DNA of 64,000 nt from Candidula unifasciata (GCA_905116865.2 CAJHNH020000845.1:309395-373394), one strand, 5' to 3'; positions 32,101 through 42,185 are shown, counted from the stretch's first letter. Made by a program: numbers and translations. The notes: generated from the sequence alone by a model not told the origin.

Positions 32101-35100
32101 ATTTCAGCAAACCATTAATTAATTGCCTTTAACAATATGCTCGTTTTGTAAGGGGGAAGGGGGGGGGTGTGTGTTATTTTTTCCCGTAATAAATAGGGTC
32201 CTAGAACCCCCACGGGGTGTGAGTTCTTTCATAATTGGTACTTGTAATTGTGTTTCATGTTCATCGTCTCCGTCTTCAGCATTCCGAGCCCTTGAGGTTG
32301 ATTGTTGCATATATGACCTGCCTCCATTCATCTCCCTGGTTGGCCTTCTCTTTCCATCTGGTGACACCAAGTGTTTGTAGGTCTGTCTGGATATTATCTC
32401 TCCATTGTCTTCTGGGTCTGCCTCGTAGCCTACGACCATTCAGCTGTCCTGAATTGAGTTGAGTTGAGTCAAGAATTGACATCACAGCACACGGGGCATT
32501 TCCATACATGCTCCATCCTCATCTTCAGCAGCCAGTGCAGAGTTCCAGTACTTATGGTACTGGTCACAATCTGGTCAGCTGCCTTGTGTATGGTCTTCTC
32601 TCTGTCATTGGCATTCTCTCAGTATTCCTCAGCCATTTCAGTCAGCCCTCATGTTGGCAGTGATCAGTGGTGATGTAAACAGATTGAATCTGTATTTGTG
32701 TTTGAATATCAGCATATATTGTTGTATGTTGATATTCTACTGTAAATGCTAAGATGATTTTACATCACAAGATGGAAAAGAAACACTAAATAGATTAAGA
32801 CATGTCTCAAATGCAAGATAGAAGAAAAAATACTAAACATTAGGAGCTTCAATGGCGAAGTGGTCAAGCTGTTTGCCTTGTGCTCTGAAAATGGAGAGTT
32901 CATTTCATGGACGTTTCCTTCAGTTCATGATGCAGTTTTTACATAAATCTTTTGGGATCATTACCAGAGCAGCAGAGCTTGTGCTTTGTGTGACGCTATC
33001 TGCAGGCAGCAAGCCATTCTATAGAATGAGCTATATGGGGTACAACACACAATGCAGAGAAGACGATCCTTCCAACACATCCACACACACATTTTTTTAA
33101 TTCTACCCCTATGATAGAACAAGACTGACCGGCTGTTTTTATTCACCCACTGGGCTGTTTCTGAAGGTTGGACCCCTGTAACTGAAAGAGTCAAATCCTG
33201 GATGCCACTCCCTCAGGACACATGCCAGATATTCAGTTCAGCCTTCAAGGATGTTATAATTGGAGCACCCATAATAGATAGAAGGTTACTACCGCAGCAT
33301 ATCCTGCAGTCCATTGAGGGCGTCTTGTTAACTCTCTTTCCTTTACTGCTTCAGGTGGCAAGAGAGATATAAGTTTCTACTTTTTGTTCTTCTGGCCGAA
33401 CATAGACACATTGTGCTGTTGTAGAGTTTCTTTGATGTTATCTATCCATGTTCTTGTTGGTCTGCCTTGTGCTTTATGTGGGTTTCGATAGTGGTATAGA
33501 GAGCCGGTCGCTGACAGTGCAGTGACATACTGAACATAAAATTGCCTAATGAAATCACAAACAGCCAAACAGTGCTGGGGTTGGTTCTGCAACATCCCGT
33601 AAACGACAAGCAACTAACATTTTCTTGAAGTGAGCAACCCATTTTATTTGCTGTCTTTGTATGTAGAATGGGTTCTGTGCTGACTTAATTTGCTAGAAAT
33701 TCCTGATTTGATCTCTTGTGGTCACCTCTGCAGCCTTTCTCAGGCATCTGATTTGTATTCCCTAACTACAAAGCCAGTTTTGCATGCACAGTTGTTTGAT
33801 AGATCTGAATTATTTATGTGCAGACAGTTGGTTCTTTGCCCGCAGGCAGATGCTCTGTAACTTCAAAGGAAAAGAAGTTGAATAAGGGCAGTAAAGGGTC
33901 ACTTTTTAGATATTGTCTGAGTGCATTTTCTTCTTTGTCACTGAGTATTCTTTGATCTTACAGTGGGTGATTGATTTGACACTGAGTACTCTTTGATCTT
34001 ACAGTGGGTGATTGATTTGACACTGAGTACTCTTTGATCTTACAGTGGGTGATTGATTTGACACTGAGTACTCTTTGATCTTACAGTGGGTGATTGATAG
34101 TGCTGGCACAGCATTTGTAGTTAAGTAATAACAAAAAAAAACCAAAACAGAGTGTGTCATGAGCACAAGATTGTATTCCCTGGCTGTAAACTTCAGCAGA
34201 CAATTCTGGTTGTTCCACCTCTTTTAGAGTGTAGTCTAGTTGAAGAACTTGAACTTTGCATGCATATTCATTTCACAGGTCTGGCTTACATGTATGCAGA
34301 CTGTTGGTTCCTTCCTCTCTGGTAGATGCACTCCAACTTTGAAAAAAGAAATCCCCAATTAGTTTACTCTTAGGACATGCTTGATAGGGAGACAGTGGGT
34401 CTGCTCTTTGCTCTTGTTTCCCCCTGCCCTCCTCCCCCCACAGTTGGGCCACAAAAACCACACTGGTGTAATGAATGAATGCTTGAGAATTTTAAACGTG
34501 TAATTGTGTATCACAGACTGAAAATTATTGTCTTCTTTAACAGATAACACAAGCAGACTTCACCACATTCGAGTACATATTTGGAATGGATCATGAAAAC
34601 ATATCGTATGTACTTGTACGATAATATTTATTTGTCTTGTGTGTTATAGATGTCTTCTTCTTCTTCTTCTCCTCCTCCACTTGCTTCATCAAAGTGGTAG
34701 GGAAATGTGAGAATCTTCTTTGATCTCTCTCCAATGCAAAGAGTCAGAGGGACAAACAAGCGCATACAGAATGCGGCTGTGCGGGTCATTCTGGGTTGCA
34801 CCAGAGACACCCCAGTGGTGTGTATGCGATACATCCTTGGTTTGCCGACGGTTTCAGGCAGGCACAAGGTGATGCAGGCGAAGTCATATCTCAGGGTAGC
34901 TGCAGACACAGAACACCCTCTGCATGAAGCTCTGAGTGCAGTTAAGGGTCAGCGGCTGATAAGAGGGAGGTCATGGATGGCTCAGACAGAAGACACAATC
35001 AGACAGGTTTGCATCCTTAGGCGAGGAGAGGAGTGGGTCAAAGTGCCACCTGAACAGTCAAACTGAGCCGGGAATGCAGAGACTGGCCAGCAGGTGCCAC

Positions 35101-38100
35101 AAAGGTGGAAATTCAGCAATTAATTCAAGATAATGCTCGCTCAGAGGATTTGATAATTTAGACAGACGGTTCAGTGTCAAGAGGCAAAAGAAGTGCTTGG
35201 GGCTTCTTAGTAAAAGTTATTGGTCGACGTTTGGTGCAGGAGAGCCTAGCATAGAATACCACAACATCCAGCTTAAAATGGAGGTGGAGGCGGTCACTGC
35301 AGCTTTCCGCTGGCTAGAGGACACGGCATACACACACATCGTGATTGTAACTGATTCAGAAAGCATGCTGAGGAAGATCAGAACAGGTATGCTTCGTGCA
35401 GAGTGGCATGCTTCGCTGCGGAGGACACCAGTGAGGAGTATTGTATGGATTTTTTCACTGGGTCACACCGGTGTGTTGGGAAATGAACAGGCGGACATAC
35501 TGGCTGGCTCTGCAAAACTTGGTGGAATACTGATACATAAGGCAGACGTGGTTAGTGCCTTGTGGGAGAGCGTGTACAGTTGGGAGGAGCAGATGGATCA
35601 CCACAGTCTGGTGAGATTGATGCAGCGGGGAGTGACGAAAGGTTCTGGCAGATGCTTAATCAGAATGTTACTAGCACCATTAGTATCGAAACTCTTCGCT
35701 GGCTGCTGAAGATGGGGACGGAGCGCTTATGGGAATGCCCCGAGTGCTGTGATGTCGGTTCTTGAATCAAATCTCCAATGCATTGTATAAGTTGGTCTTC
35801 CTTTCTTTAAGACTGTTCTTGATGCCGTCATTCCATATACTGTGTGGTTATTCCCCTTGCTGTGTCCATTAAATTTCTTCAGCATGGTTCCCTGTGTGGC
35901 AGTTGGTACCAGGCCATTCTTGTCAGATGACCAAACCATCTCATATATTACTCTTTGATAAACTGTAGGAATGGTTTGGCTATAGAAACATTCTCAGAAT
36001 ACCATGGACCAAGCAGAACAAATCTTGACATCCTGCATGATCTGAACACCAAGAAGAACAGGTTCATAAACAGCATCCTCTCTACCTCTCTAGAAAACTG
36101 AAGTATTCGGGACATGTCCAACGCCATGGTGGTCTGAAGAGAACGATGATGGAAGGTGTAGTTTCTGGAAAATGAAGGTGGATACAGGACATTAAAGGTG
36201 CCATTGGCTGTGAAAGCACACAGGGCTGGGAGATAGAGAAAGAGACTTTCAGGTGTGCTGTGAAGAGAGCAATGTTCGGTAAAGGACATGCTGATTGGTT
36301 AATAACTGGTTTGGTATATTCTTCTGATTTCCTCTTTTTTATTTGTTATCCTTTTGTGTTACTCAACCATCTCTTCTCTGTTGTTATAATGTTGTACTCA
36401 TTGGTTTTAGTAACCCTAACTGGTAGCTTGCTATCAATGCCAAACGTGGATGGACACTTACATCCTCTAATGAACGTAAAATTATGACAACAGACATTAA
36501 ATGCATTAGAAGAGCTGCAAGAGTTTCACGGAAAGACAGAATACGAAATAACACGAATGTTAGAAATAAAGCCAGTCTTACAGATCATCAAAGAACAACA
36601 AATGAAATGGTTTGGACACCTAACAGAATGCCCTGGTACTATCTGCCACATCGAGCCTTAATGAAATGTTACAATGGGTATAGAGCGAGCGGAAGACCTC
36701 AGAAAAGATAAGAGTGATGGCACTAAGAACAGCCTTGCAGAAATGAACATCAGTCTTAATAGTGCTCTTGACATAGCTCATCAACGAATGTTACATCTTC
36801 CCCCGACACTTCACTGAGGTACAAGGTAGAAGAGAAGAAGAAAAAGAAGCATAAGTTAGGCATAAAATAGTTCTTACTAGATTTGATTTGGTAGACAACT
36901 TGGTAACAACTGGCAAGATTGATGGGAAAAGAGCAAGAGGAAGAAAGAGAGATAAATATCTGAATGGCCTGACCACATTGATGGGGTCAGCAACAACATT
37001 GACCTGATCTGTGAGAGATGGTGAAACATGACAGCCTATGCTTATCAGCAGGGCACATGATGATGATAAGACAGAGGATACTTCTGTGTGTCCGAAGTAG
37101 TGTTAATTATCCAAGTTCTCATCAAGATGGCGAGGCAAGGGGATGTAACAGACAGGGCACCATAGAGAGCAATGTTCTACAGATAACAACGGTAACATAG
37201 CCAGAGGGCCACCTCGCAGGAATATCAGAGACACTAAAAGGTACTTTATACGAAGTGAACAGAAGAATCCATCCAGAGATCTCTTCCTGCCCTGATGCAG
37301 CAAGGCATTCAAGGAGTAGAGAAAGAAAGAAAAAGAATTGTACCAGCAACTGATTTGATTTGCCACATCATGTGTTAGTTTCTCCAACCATCTTTTCTTC
37401 CTTATGATGTGAAAATGACCAAATAAATTTAAATTGTTTGTTTCAACTCTTGTGTCATTTACAGTATACGTCTGCTCTGTGGCTAAGTCGATGCGAACGC
37501 TTCGTAATGCCGGGATGCCGGGTTCGATCCTAGCTGCGGGCCATGTGCCTTGTGTTGGTTTCGACAGTGGTATCAAGAAAGCCGACCGTCCAGAAAGCAA
37601 TGGCAAACTACTGGACGTAAATTTGCCTAGAAAACCACACAACAGCCAGGGCCTGTTGGGGTTGGTTCTGCAACGTCCAGTAGCTGCACAAATAATTAGG
37701 AGGTTTCGGCAAGTTGAGACGCTGCAATTAGGCACAGTGCACAAAAACAAACTGTAGAGTAGGCACTGTGCGGTGGCGAGCACATGCTAGCTAGGAGTTT
37801 GGTTTCCAAGGCAGCGCTCAAGTTCTGTGGCAAAATTTACCTGCACATTTTTTTTTTCACATTCCAAGTTGTTTTAATTTTGAAGGATTTGATTTCCCAG
37901 GTACCACTGTATTTCAAAGAAAAATGTAGCTGACACATTAACAAATTGTTGTGCTACATTTTCATTTTTCAGGGATATCACCGAACTAGCCCCAGCAAAC
38001 AGCACAGCCAAAGTTGCCTTGTTAGGAGAATTTGATCCACAAAAGGAACTCATCATAGAAGATCCTTACTTCACTGTTGTGAGTGGCCTTTTAAAAAAAA

Positions 38101-40639
38101 TATTTATTCAGATGTAACATTCTCAGTAAGCAAAGATGGCTCTTCTTCAAGTTTACTGGCTGTAAACTGCGATGGAAAGTTCTGATTGTTTGTCACCTGC
38201 TGGACTGACTTTGATTCTTGCTGTAGAACTTGAGTTTTGGCGTTCACATCCGACAGATCTGGTTTATTTATATGCTGACTGTCGGTTCCTGGCCTCTCAG
38301 GCAGATTTTGAAGGAAACATCCGTGATCATTCTACTTTTATGACATGCATGTGAGGAGTGCCCCGATACTCACACGGGATGCTCTTCTTTTCTCTACTCC
38401 TGGAAGAGATCTGTAGAACGGGCCCTTCTGTTCGCTTCGTACTTTTCAGTGTCATATTTCTGCAGTCCATTTTCTGTTGTTTGGCAGCAAATCTTGGAAT
38501 GTCAGTGAACCAATGAAGATGAAGAAGAATTTGGAAACAACAAAGAGGTGGTTTCTGAGATGAATGTCACGAATACCTTGGACGGCCAAAGTAGCTAACA
38601 ACGATTGTTTGAAAGAAACTAATGAAGGTAGATTTTACATACAGAAATAAGGAGACAAACACTGTTCTTTGGCCACATAATGAGAAGAGAGGCATTGGAA
38701 AACATTGTGACAACTAGAAAGATCAGTAGAAAGAGGGGTAGAGACAGACCAAGAGAGAATGATGCTTGATGGGCTGAAATTATGGCATGGAGGGATATCA
38801 TCAAGAGAGCTGTTTTATGCAACCAGGGATCGTGATCTGTGAAGATGCATGAGCGCCTACACCAACTGCCAGGGCACATGATGATGATTACCTAATGCGT
38901 GGTTGACCTATAACTCTGTTACCGCTGTATCTGTGTAACATTGCTCTCTGTGGTGCCCTGTCTCATGCCAGTCTTGTTACATGGCCAAACCATTTATTTT
39001 GTTGTCTACCTATAAAACCTTTATATTGGTTCTGTGCCAACTCTCCTCTTGATATCATCGTTTCTAAGTCAGTCTTACCTCATTACATCTGGCATAGTAC
39101 ATAAACATTTCATTTCTTTCGTTACTGTTTTCCTTCTGTCTTCTGAAGACCGTGTCCATGTTTGACACTGATAGCATAGTGAATATGTACTTTTCATCCT
39201 CAAAATGTGGCTGCGGGAACCCATGCAAGGATGCCTATAAGTTTAACATTATACTCTTGTCCATGATCTGGGTAAGGTTTTCATTCATTCTCTTTCATGT
39301 ACTTGATTATCATTTTATGATGATTTTCCCATGTACTTAGTCAACAGATTATCCTGAATGCACATCAGGCCATTCAGACCATAAGTGCTCAGATCCACTT
39401 TTCAGTAGATCCCACAACATGTGGCGGTCAATGACACCAGTTCTATTTCTTATTCTTCTTTGGCTTCCTCAATAGTGCCCTTTTTTTTTTGCCACAACTG
39501 TTCAACATCCCTTTTTCCATGCAGTACTAAATGCAACACAAAATATGTCTAGAAACTCAACAGTGCAAATGGAAAAGTAAGTAAAAAAGTAAAGGTAAAG
39601 GACCCTTTTCCACACCTTTAGGCATATAGGGCTAGACCTGTATTTTACAGACCAATCTGCACAAAATGGGTGATGTGGTCAGCGTCACGCCAGCCGCCTT
39701 GCCTTTACTTCCTAGGACTGCACCCGGTACCCACTCAAGCCTGGGTCAACCTGGGAGCCAGGTCAATTTTGAAAAAAGTCTTGCTTTGCCAGGGAGCAAA
39801 CCCACAGCCTTCCGATCTGCGGCGAGCATCTACCCGCTCCTCGACAGTAACTCCAAAATAAAAAAGATTCACACAGATACAACATAAAGTTTCGCCCACA
39901 GTTCTATGAACAGAATACTGAATTCAACACAGACTGTGACTACAAAGTTCAATGGACAAGACAACAGAGCTTACAGAAAACCAAAGTTAACCTAAAACCA
40001 GAAATATTTAATAGAAGAAAATATAAACACAACACAATTTACGTCAAAAAGAGAATCGCCAAACAGGCACTGTAATAGGAAACAAGAACATCTAAGAAAA
40101 ACCCTAAAGCAAACATTGATGAAAGAAGCCAAAGATGCTGGACCGGATTCCATCCATATCATCAAAGTAACTGCACATGGTATAACGGAATTGAGAAATA
40201 GAGAGAGAGCCCTATGTAACATAACAATGTGTCAATTACAGCTCACGTTTTTGGGCACAGAAAGAGACTGATACCCTTCCCATTCATAAATCGCTGTGTT
40301 GCACAGCGTGTTCTATGTTGAGGGGGTGTCAGTTGTGCAACCTTGGATGTGGGGTGGGGCACAAGCCATGCAACACAGCGATTTATGAATGGGAAGGGAA
40401 GTCACTCGTCACTCTTTTTGTGACTCACTCACAGCAAAAACATGAGATGTGCCAAGATGCCATTACTTTTTTCAGGTAATGTTGAAGATTTTTATGTCTG
40501 TCATGCACTTGATTATATGACTATAATTCTCTCTCTTTTTTTTTTCCCCCAGAGCCGCAACAAGAATGCCTTCAATGAAGTGTATGACCAGTGTTTAAGG
40601 TGCTGTGCAGCTTTTCTAGACACAGTGTCAGGCAAATGA
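29161..40639 (+). CDS. ACP1: Low-molecular-weight protein tyrosine phosphatase, six exons
   Basis: Cytosolic phosphatase that removes phosphate from tyrosines through a cysteine-phosphate intermediate. Exons are 29161-29197, 30673-30746, 31900-32016, 34544-34605, 37973-38078 and 40553-40639. All introns are GT-AG and the phases agree. The spliced protein has 160 residues, against about 158 in mammals, so it is complete. The P-loop C11-L-G-N-I-C-R17-S spans exons 1 and 2. The general-acid Asp is D127 in EDPYF. The regulatory tyrosine pair of mammals (YY) is here Y129-F130. Exon 3 encodes WVIDSAGTGDWHVG and HGIH, which resembles the mammalian B (slow) form rather than the A form, judged from memory of the two isoforms. 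The C-terminal CLRCCAAFLDT matches the family end. Overlapping AATAAA signals occur 146-155 bp past the stop. Introns are full of repeats. Confidence 0.96.
29198..30672 (+). other. ACP1 intron 1
   Basis: 1475 bp. It holds a short degraded LINE fragment near 29860-30060 resembling 35640-35750 (CTGCTGAAGATGGGGACG in both), and the 42-bp minisatellite that ends 27 bp before the acceptor. The rest is AT-rich. Confidence 0.9.
30142..30645. repeat. 42-bp minisatellite, 12 units, in ACP1 intron 1
   Basis: The core CAGGTCTTAAATGTGAGAAC recurs every 42 bp, 12 times. Left units vary (TCAGGTC, CATAGC) while the right seven are nearly identical. One unit has an extra T (CTTTAATG at about 30355). From 30384 the array is open on the + strand in the frame of exon 2 and reads straight into it (LKCENYTALA repeats). 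Confidence 0.93.
30673..30746 (+). CDS. ACP1: ACP1 exon 2
   Basis: Acceptor CGCCTTAG and donor GTTTGT. It encodes the rest of the P-loop (GNICRS) and STMAEGVFEHLVKERGLQDQ-type helix sequence, residues 13-37. Ends in phase 0. Confidence 0.93.
30770..31030 (-). mobile_element. LINE 3' coding fragment in ACP1 intron 2
   Basis: On the - strand, with shifts of frame, it reads YMGHALRVDKTRLPHQAFIW, EGKKQGRQRET and DMESYDLCPVCHLRLKRKD. This resembles the well-known LINE ending with GH.LR...., W.P.GKR.RGRP and a closing W..LV.ALC-type segment. Confidence 0.6.
31480..31930 (+). repeat. Segment duplicated in intron 3 (copy 1)
   Basis: This segment of about 450 bp contains a partial family-A repeat (GCAGACAGTTGGTTCC), the linker TAGATATTGTCTGA-like, and the 41-bp array that ends in exon 3. 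The same components in the same order occur at about 33770-34111, so a duplication carried the 3' end of intron 2 plus the start of exon 3 into intron 3. Confidence 0.85.
31641..31911. repeat. 41-bp tandem repeat carrying the exon-3 splice acceptor
   Basis: TTTGATCTTAYAG followed by TGGGTGATTGAT recurs at 41-bp spacing, seven times (about 31641, 31682, 31723, 31764, 31805, 31846, 31887). The last copy is the authentic acceptor and first 12 bases of ACP1 exon 3. TTATAG and TTACAG forms alternate, and TTTTTCACTAAG and TTAGTCACTGAG spacers alternate too, hinting at an 82-bp dimer. Confidence 0.95.
31900..32016 (+). CDS. ACP1: ACP1 exon 3
   Basis: 117 bases, residues 38-76, phase 0 at both ends. 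Acceptor ATCTTACAG, donor GTGAGT. It encodes the substrate-specificity loop with DSAGTGDWHVGYPPD. In vertebrates this segment exists as two mutually exclusive exons. Only this full copy is visible here, plus a 25-base fragment at 34087-34111. Confidence 0.94.
32215..32700 (-). mobile_element. LINE 3' coding fragments in ACP1 intron 3
   Basis: The - strand reads LNGRRLRGRPRRQWRDNIQT, LGVTRWKEKANQGDEWRQV and KGSEC, sister to 10560-10790. A related tail follows, near 32470-32530, with CATCCTCATCTTCAGC, similar to the first unit of the 45-bp array at 53270-53330. Confidence 0.65.
33360..33790 (-). mobile_element. LINE C-terminal fragment interrupted by a SINE
   Basis: Reading on the - strand, 33780-33620 gives IRCLRKAAEVTTRDQIRN and RQQIKWV-type LINE sequence. 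33470-33370 gives HKAQGRPTRTWIDNIKETLQ. Between them lies a partial SINE family 2 copy on the + strand (33480-33612), which is therefore nested in the LINE. Confidence 0.65.
33480..33612 (+). repeat. SINE family 2, partial copy (body only)
   Basis: Contains GGGTTTCGATAGTGGTAT, AATTGCCTAATGAAA and TGGGGTTGGTTCTGCAAC in family order. The tRNA-like head is absent. Confidence 0.7.
33770..34111 (+). repeat. Duplicated acceptor segment in intron 3 (copy 2) with pseudo-exon
   Basis: Four 41-bp units (33951, 33992, 34033, 34074) repeat TTGATCTTACAGTGGGTGAT. The last continues as exon 3 does for 25 bases (34087-34111, through GTGCTGGCACAG) before diverging to CATTTGTAG. Read in the exon-3 frame it hits TAA after 13 codons, and no good donor follows. 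It is a relic rather than a usable alternative exon. Confidence 0.9.
34165..34445 (+). repeat. Interspersed repeat family A, copy in ACP1 intron 3
   Basis: A nearly full-length copy: CTGGCTGTAAACTTC, TTCTGGTTGTTCC, GTATGCAGACTGTTGGTTCC, AGATGCACTCCAACTT, CCCCAATTAGTTTACTCTTA and GACAGTGGGTCTG. Confidence 0.75.
34544..34605 (+). CDS. ACP1: ACP1 exon 4
   Basis: 62 bases with acceptor TTTAACAG and donor GTATGT. Encodes ITQADFTTFEYIFGMDHENI plus two bases. The ITxxDFxxFxYIxxMDxxN pattern is family-typical. Residues 77-97. Confidence 0.93.
34690..35770 (+). mobile_element. Diverged RNase H LINE in ACP1 intron 4
   Basis: The frame 34707-35066 reads RIQNAAVRVILGCTRDTPVV, aligning with NEAMRIILGCTRDTSC of the copy at 27626. 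A second frame, 35197-35709, has the RNase H part: LKMEVEAVTAAFRWL, IVIVTDSESMLRK and FSLGHTGVLGNEQADILAG. Frameshifts separate the two. It ends with GAAGATGGGGACGGAGCGCT. It is the same group as the 27626 element but clearly another family. Confidence 0.8.
35775..36300. mobile_element. Two LINE 3' fragments, opposite strands
   Basis: 35800-35945 on the - strand has DEMVWSSDKNGLVPTA-like residues, and TLKKFNGHSKGN. 35960-36290 on the + strand reads ILRIPWTKQNKS, LKYSGHVQRHGGLKRTMMEG and DIKGAIG, the LRIPWT...L.Y.GH.QR pattern of LINE C-termini. Both are degenerate. Confidence 0.55.
36475..37075 (+). mobile_element. LINE 3' fragments ending in GATGATGAT
   Basis: 36481-36720 reads IKCIRRAARVSRKDRIRNN and then NEMVWTPNRM, a LINE tail. 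36880-37065 matches the tail type of the LINE at 43300-44950 (GGTAACAACTGGCAAGAT, GGGCACATGATGATGATAAG). Non-functional. Confidence 0.5.
37455..37695 (+). repeat. SINE family 2, full-length copy in ACP1 intron 4
   Basis: Head CTCTGTGGCTAAGTCGATGCG (A box) and GCCGGGTTCGATCCTAG (B box), then GGTTTCGACAGTGGTATCAA, AATGGCAAACTACTGGACGT and GGGGTTGGTTCTGCAACGTC. The copy is well preserved. Confidence 0.88.
37973..38078 (+). CDS. ACP1: ACP1 exon 5 (general-acid Asp)
   Basis: 106 bases, acceptor TTTTTCAG, donor GTGAGT. Encodes residues 97-132, including LLGEFDPQKELIIEDPYFTV. D127 of EDPY is the catalytic acid. Confidence 0.94.
38150..38350 (+). repeat. Interspersed repeat family A, copy in ACP1 intron 5
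   Basis: TACTGGCTGTAAACTGCG, GGAAAGTTCTGATTGTTTGT, CTGACTGTCGGTTCCTGGCC and CAGGCAGATTTTGAAGGAA follow family order. Confidence 0.7.
38540..39260. mobile_element. LINE 3' fragments in ACP1 intron 5
   Basis: 38550-38890 (+) matches the 3' end of the LINE type at 43300-44950 (CACTGTTCTTTGGCCACATA, GAAAACATTGTGACAACTAG, ending GGCACATGATGATGATTA). 38930-39250 on the - strand looks like another LINE tail with degraded frame. Confidence 0.55.
39590..39860 (-). repeat. tRNA-derived SINE family 1, reverse copy
   Basis: The - strand has the B-box word TGTGGGTTTGCTCCC, then GGTTGACCCAGGCTT, TAGGAAGTAAAGG and a terminal AGCCCTATATGCC. Confidence 0.8.
40040..40245 (+). repeat. LINE-related repeat, partner of 8370-8645
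   Basis: Shares GAGAATCGCCAAACAGGCAC, GGATTCCATCCATATCATC and GAGAGCCCTATGTAACAT with the earlier copy. Confidence 0.55.
40274..40398. repeat. Perfect 30-bp inverted repeat (foldback)
   Basis: 40274-40303 and 40369-40398 are exact reverse complements over 30 bases (CCCTTCCCATTCATAAATCG... against ...CGATTTATGAATGGGAAGGG) with a 65-base loop. The structure ends about 154 bp before exon 6. It resembles a small MITE or foldback element. No clear target duplication was found. Confidence 0.92.
40553..40639 (+). CDS. ACP1: ACP1 exon 6 with stop
   Basis: 87 bases including TGA at 40637-40639. The acceptor follows a long pyrimidine tract (CTCTCTTTTTTTTTTCCCCC, then AG). Encodes residues 133-160, with NEVYDQCLRCCAAFLDT matching the family C-terminus. 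Confidence 0.94.
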   Translation, partial: SRNKNAFNEVYDQCLRCCAAFLDTVSGK

Positions 40640-40784
40640 CGCTGCAAACATTGGACACATTTTTCAATATTAAATTTACCAAATGCCTTATTGATGTGAT
40701 TGAAACATAAGAACAGAATAAGTGTCTTGATATCACAGAGCAATAAGTGGTAATCCTGCATGTTCCATAAACTGATGAACTGAA

Positions 40785-40794
40785 AATAAATAAA
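40785..40794 (+). terminator. ACP1 polyadenylation signal
   Basis: Two overlapping AATAAA hexamers (40785-40790 and 40789-40794), followed by a T/G-rich stretch, 146 bp after the stop. Confidence 0.7.
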
Positions 40795-40799
40795 TGTTT

Positions 40800-41940
40800 A
40801 GCTTTCTTGTGTGGTTTCCAGGGGTGGGAGAAGAATTGCCCCCCCCCCCCCCAAGCGTGTCATAGAAGGCAACTAATTTTGGGTTTAATGAAGTCAAAAT
40901 GTTGAGCGGAAAGATGCAGATTTCGCAGCCTGGCTGAATACTACTAACACAACCAATATCCTGAGAAATACAAACAAGTGACGACAGAAACATTTTCCCC
41001 AGTTGACTGTAATACCGGTCACAATATGAGTCACCCAGCGTATTTGCTTTAGACACCAGGGAATGTATTTCATTTGAATGCTTCACTCTGTTCCTGTTTA
41101 TTTTATACATTTTGGAGGGATAATATTTCAAAATATACATAAATCAATTTTAAAACAATTTATTAGTGATCTGCACAAAATGTTTTTAAAGGATATTTTC
41201 CGGATATTCCCATGAGTTCAAGACTGTCGCGTGCTAAAGTTCCTTGATGCTCCACACACTTGCCAAGTATCTAAAGGTGTACTCATTAGTGTCACATTTA
41301 CAAGTCACCACTCCTGACCAACAGCAATAGAGGAGGCCGGATACATGTTGACCGTCAAAGTAGATTCAATGTATTTCAACACCAGGACAATGAAAGGCAT
41401 CACGAGACATGAATTTCTATACTACCACAGTCAGTCATTCTCGCTACCAAGGCAGAACACACTCAGGACGCTCCGAAGGACTTCTCCTGTCACACTACGC
41501 CCAGTGGTTGTTGCAGGCCACCAATACCCGATCGCACAAATCCACTTTCATGATTAACGTGCCAGTCATTCCAACAACTCCTATATGTTGAGGCCACTAT
41601 CGCTAGAGACCATCCAGGCCGGTGCACATACATTGTGAAAACTATACAGACTTCTTGTCTGCAACCTGTCACGTTACCTTGGGGATCCCTCATGCTGGAA
41701 AACCTGTTACTGTTTCAGCACCCGCTAGCAACATGAACACTGTTTTCCTTGACCCAGTGTGACACATAGTGCACAGGTCTAGCCCGGCAACACTTAGACT
41801 AGAACCTACATCTACACGTTCTTCCTCTCTAAAGTCTTGGAGCTAATGGTCTCTCTCTCTCTGTCTTTTTTTACATCCCGTTCAATGTGTATTGCACCAC
41901 ACCAAGTTTTACGTTCATTAATTTCCCTCTCATATACCCA
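40800..41940. other. Intergenic, no gene recognised
   Basis: A C11-12 tract lies near 40841-40852. The open frames on both strands have no motifs. Sequence 41290-41720 is of more balanced composition but cannot be assigned. Confidence 0.35.
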
Positions 41941-41944
41941 TATA

Positions 41945-42185
41945 TGTCAGCTCTGTGGCTAAGTCGATGCGAACGCTTCGCTTCGTAATGTCGGGATGCC
42001 AGGTTTGATCCAGCTGCGGGCAATGTGCCTTGCGTTGGTTTCGACAGTGGTATCAAGAAAGCCGACCATCCAGAAAGCAATGGCAAACTACTGGATGTAA
42101 ATTGCTTGGAGAAACCACACAAAAGCCAGGGGCTGTTAAGGTTGGTTCTGCAACGTCCTGTAAAGGATACACAACTTTTTTTTAA
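41945..42185 (+). repeat. SINE family 2, full-length copy
   Basis: CTCTGTGGCTAAGTCGATGC head, B-box region CCAGGTTTGATCC, GGTTTCGACAGTGGTATC, GCAAACTACTGGATGT and GGTTGGTTCTGCAACGTCC. Very similar to 37455-37695. Confidence 0.87.

Noticed and set aside
37103..37783. 226-codon - strand frame across ACP1 intron 4
   Set aside because: It is the reverse reading of a SINE family 2 copy and neighbouring LINE sequence.
39152..39340. Frame starting MSMFDTDSIVNMYF as an extra ACP1 exon
   Set aside because: Exons 5 and 6 join in phase without it, it has no homology to the family, and the area looks like a LINE remnant.
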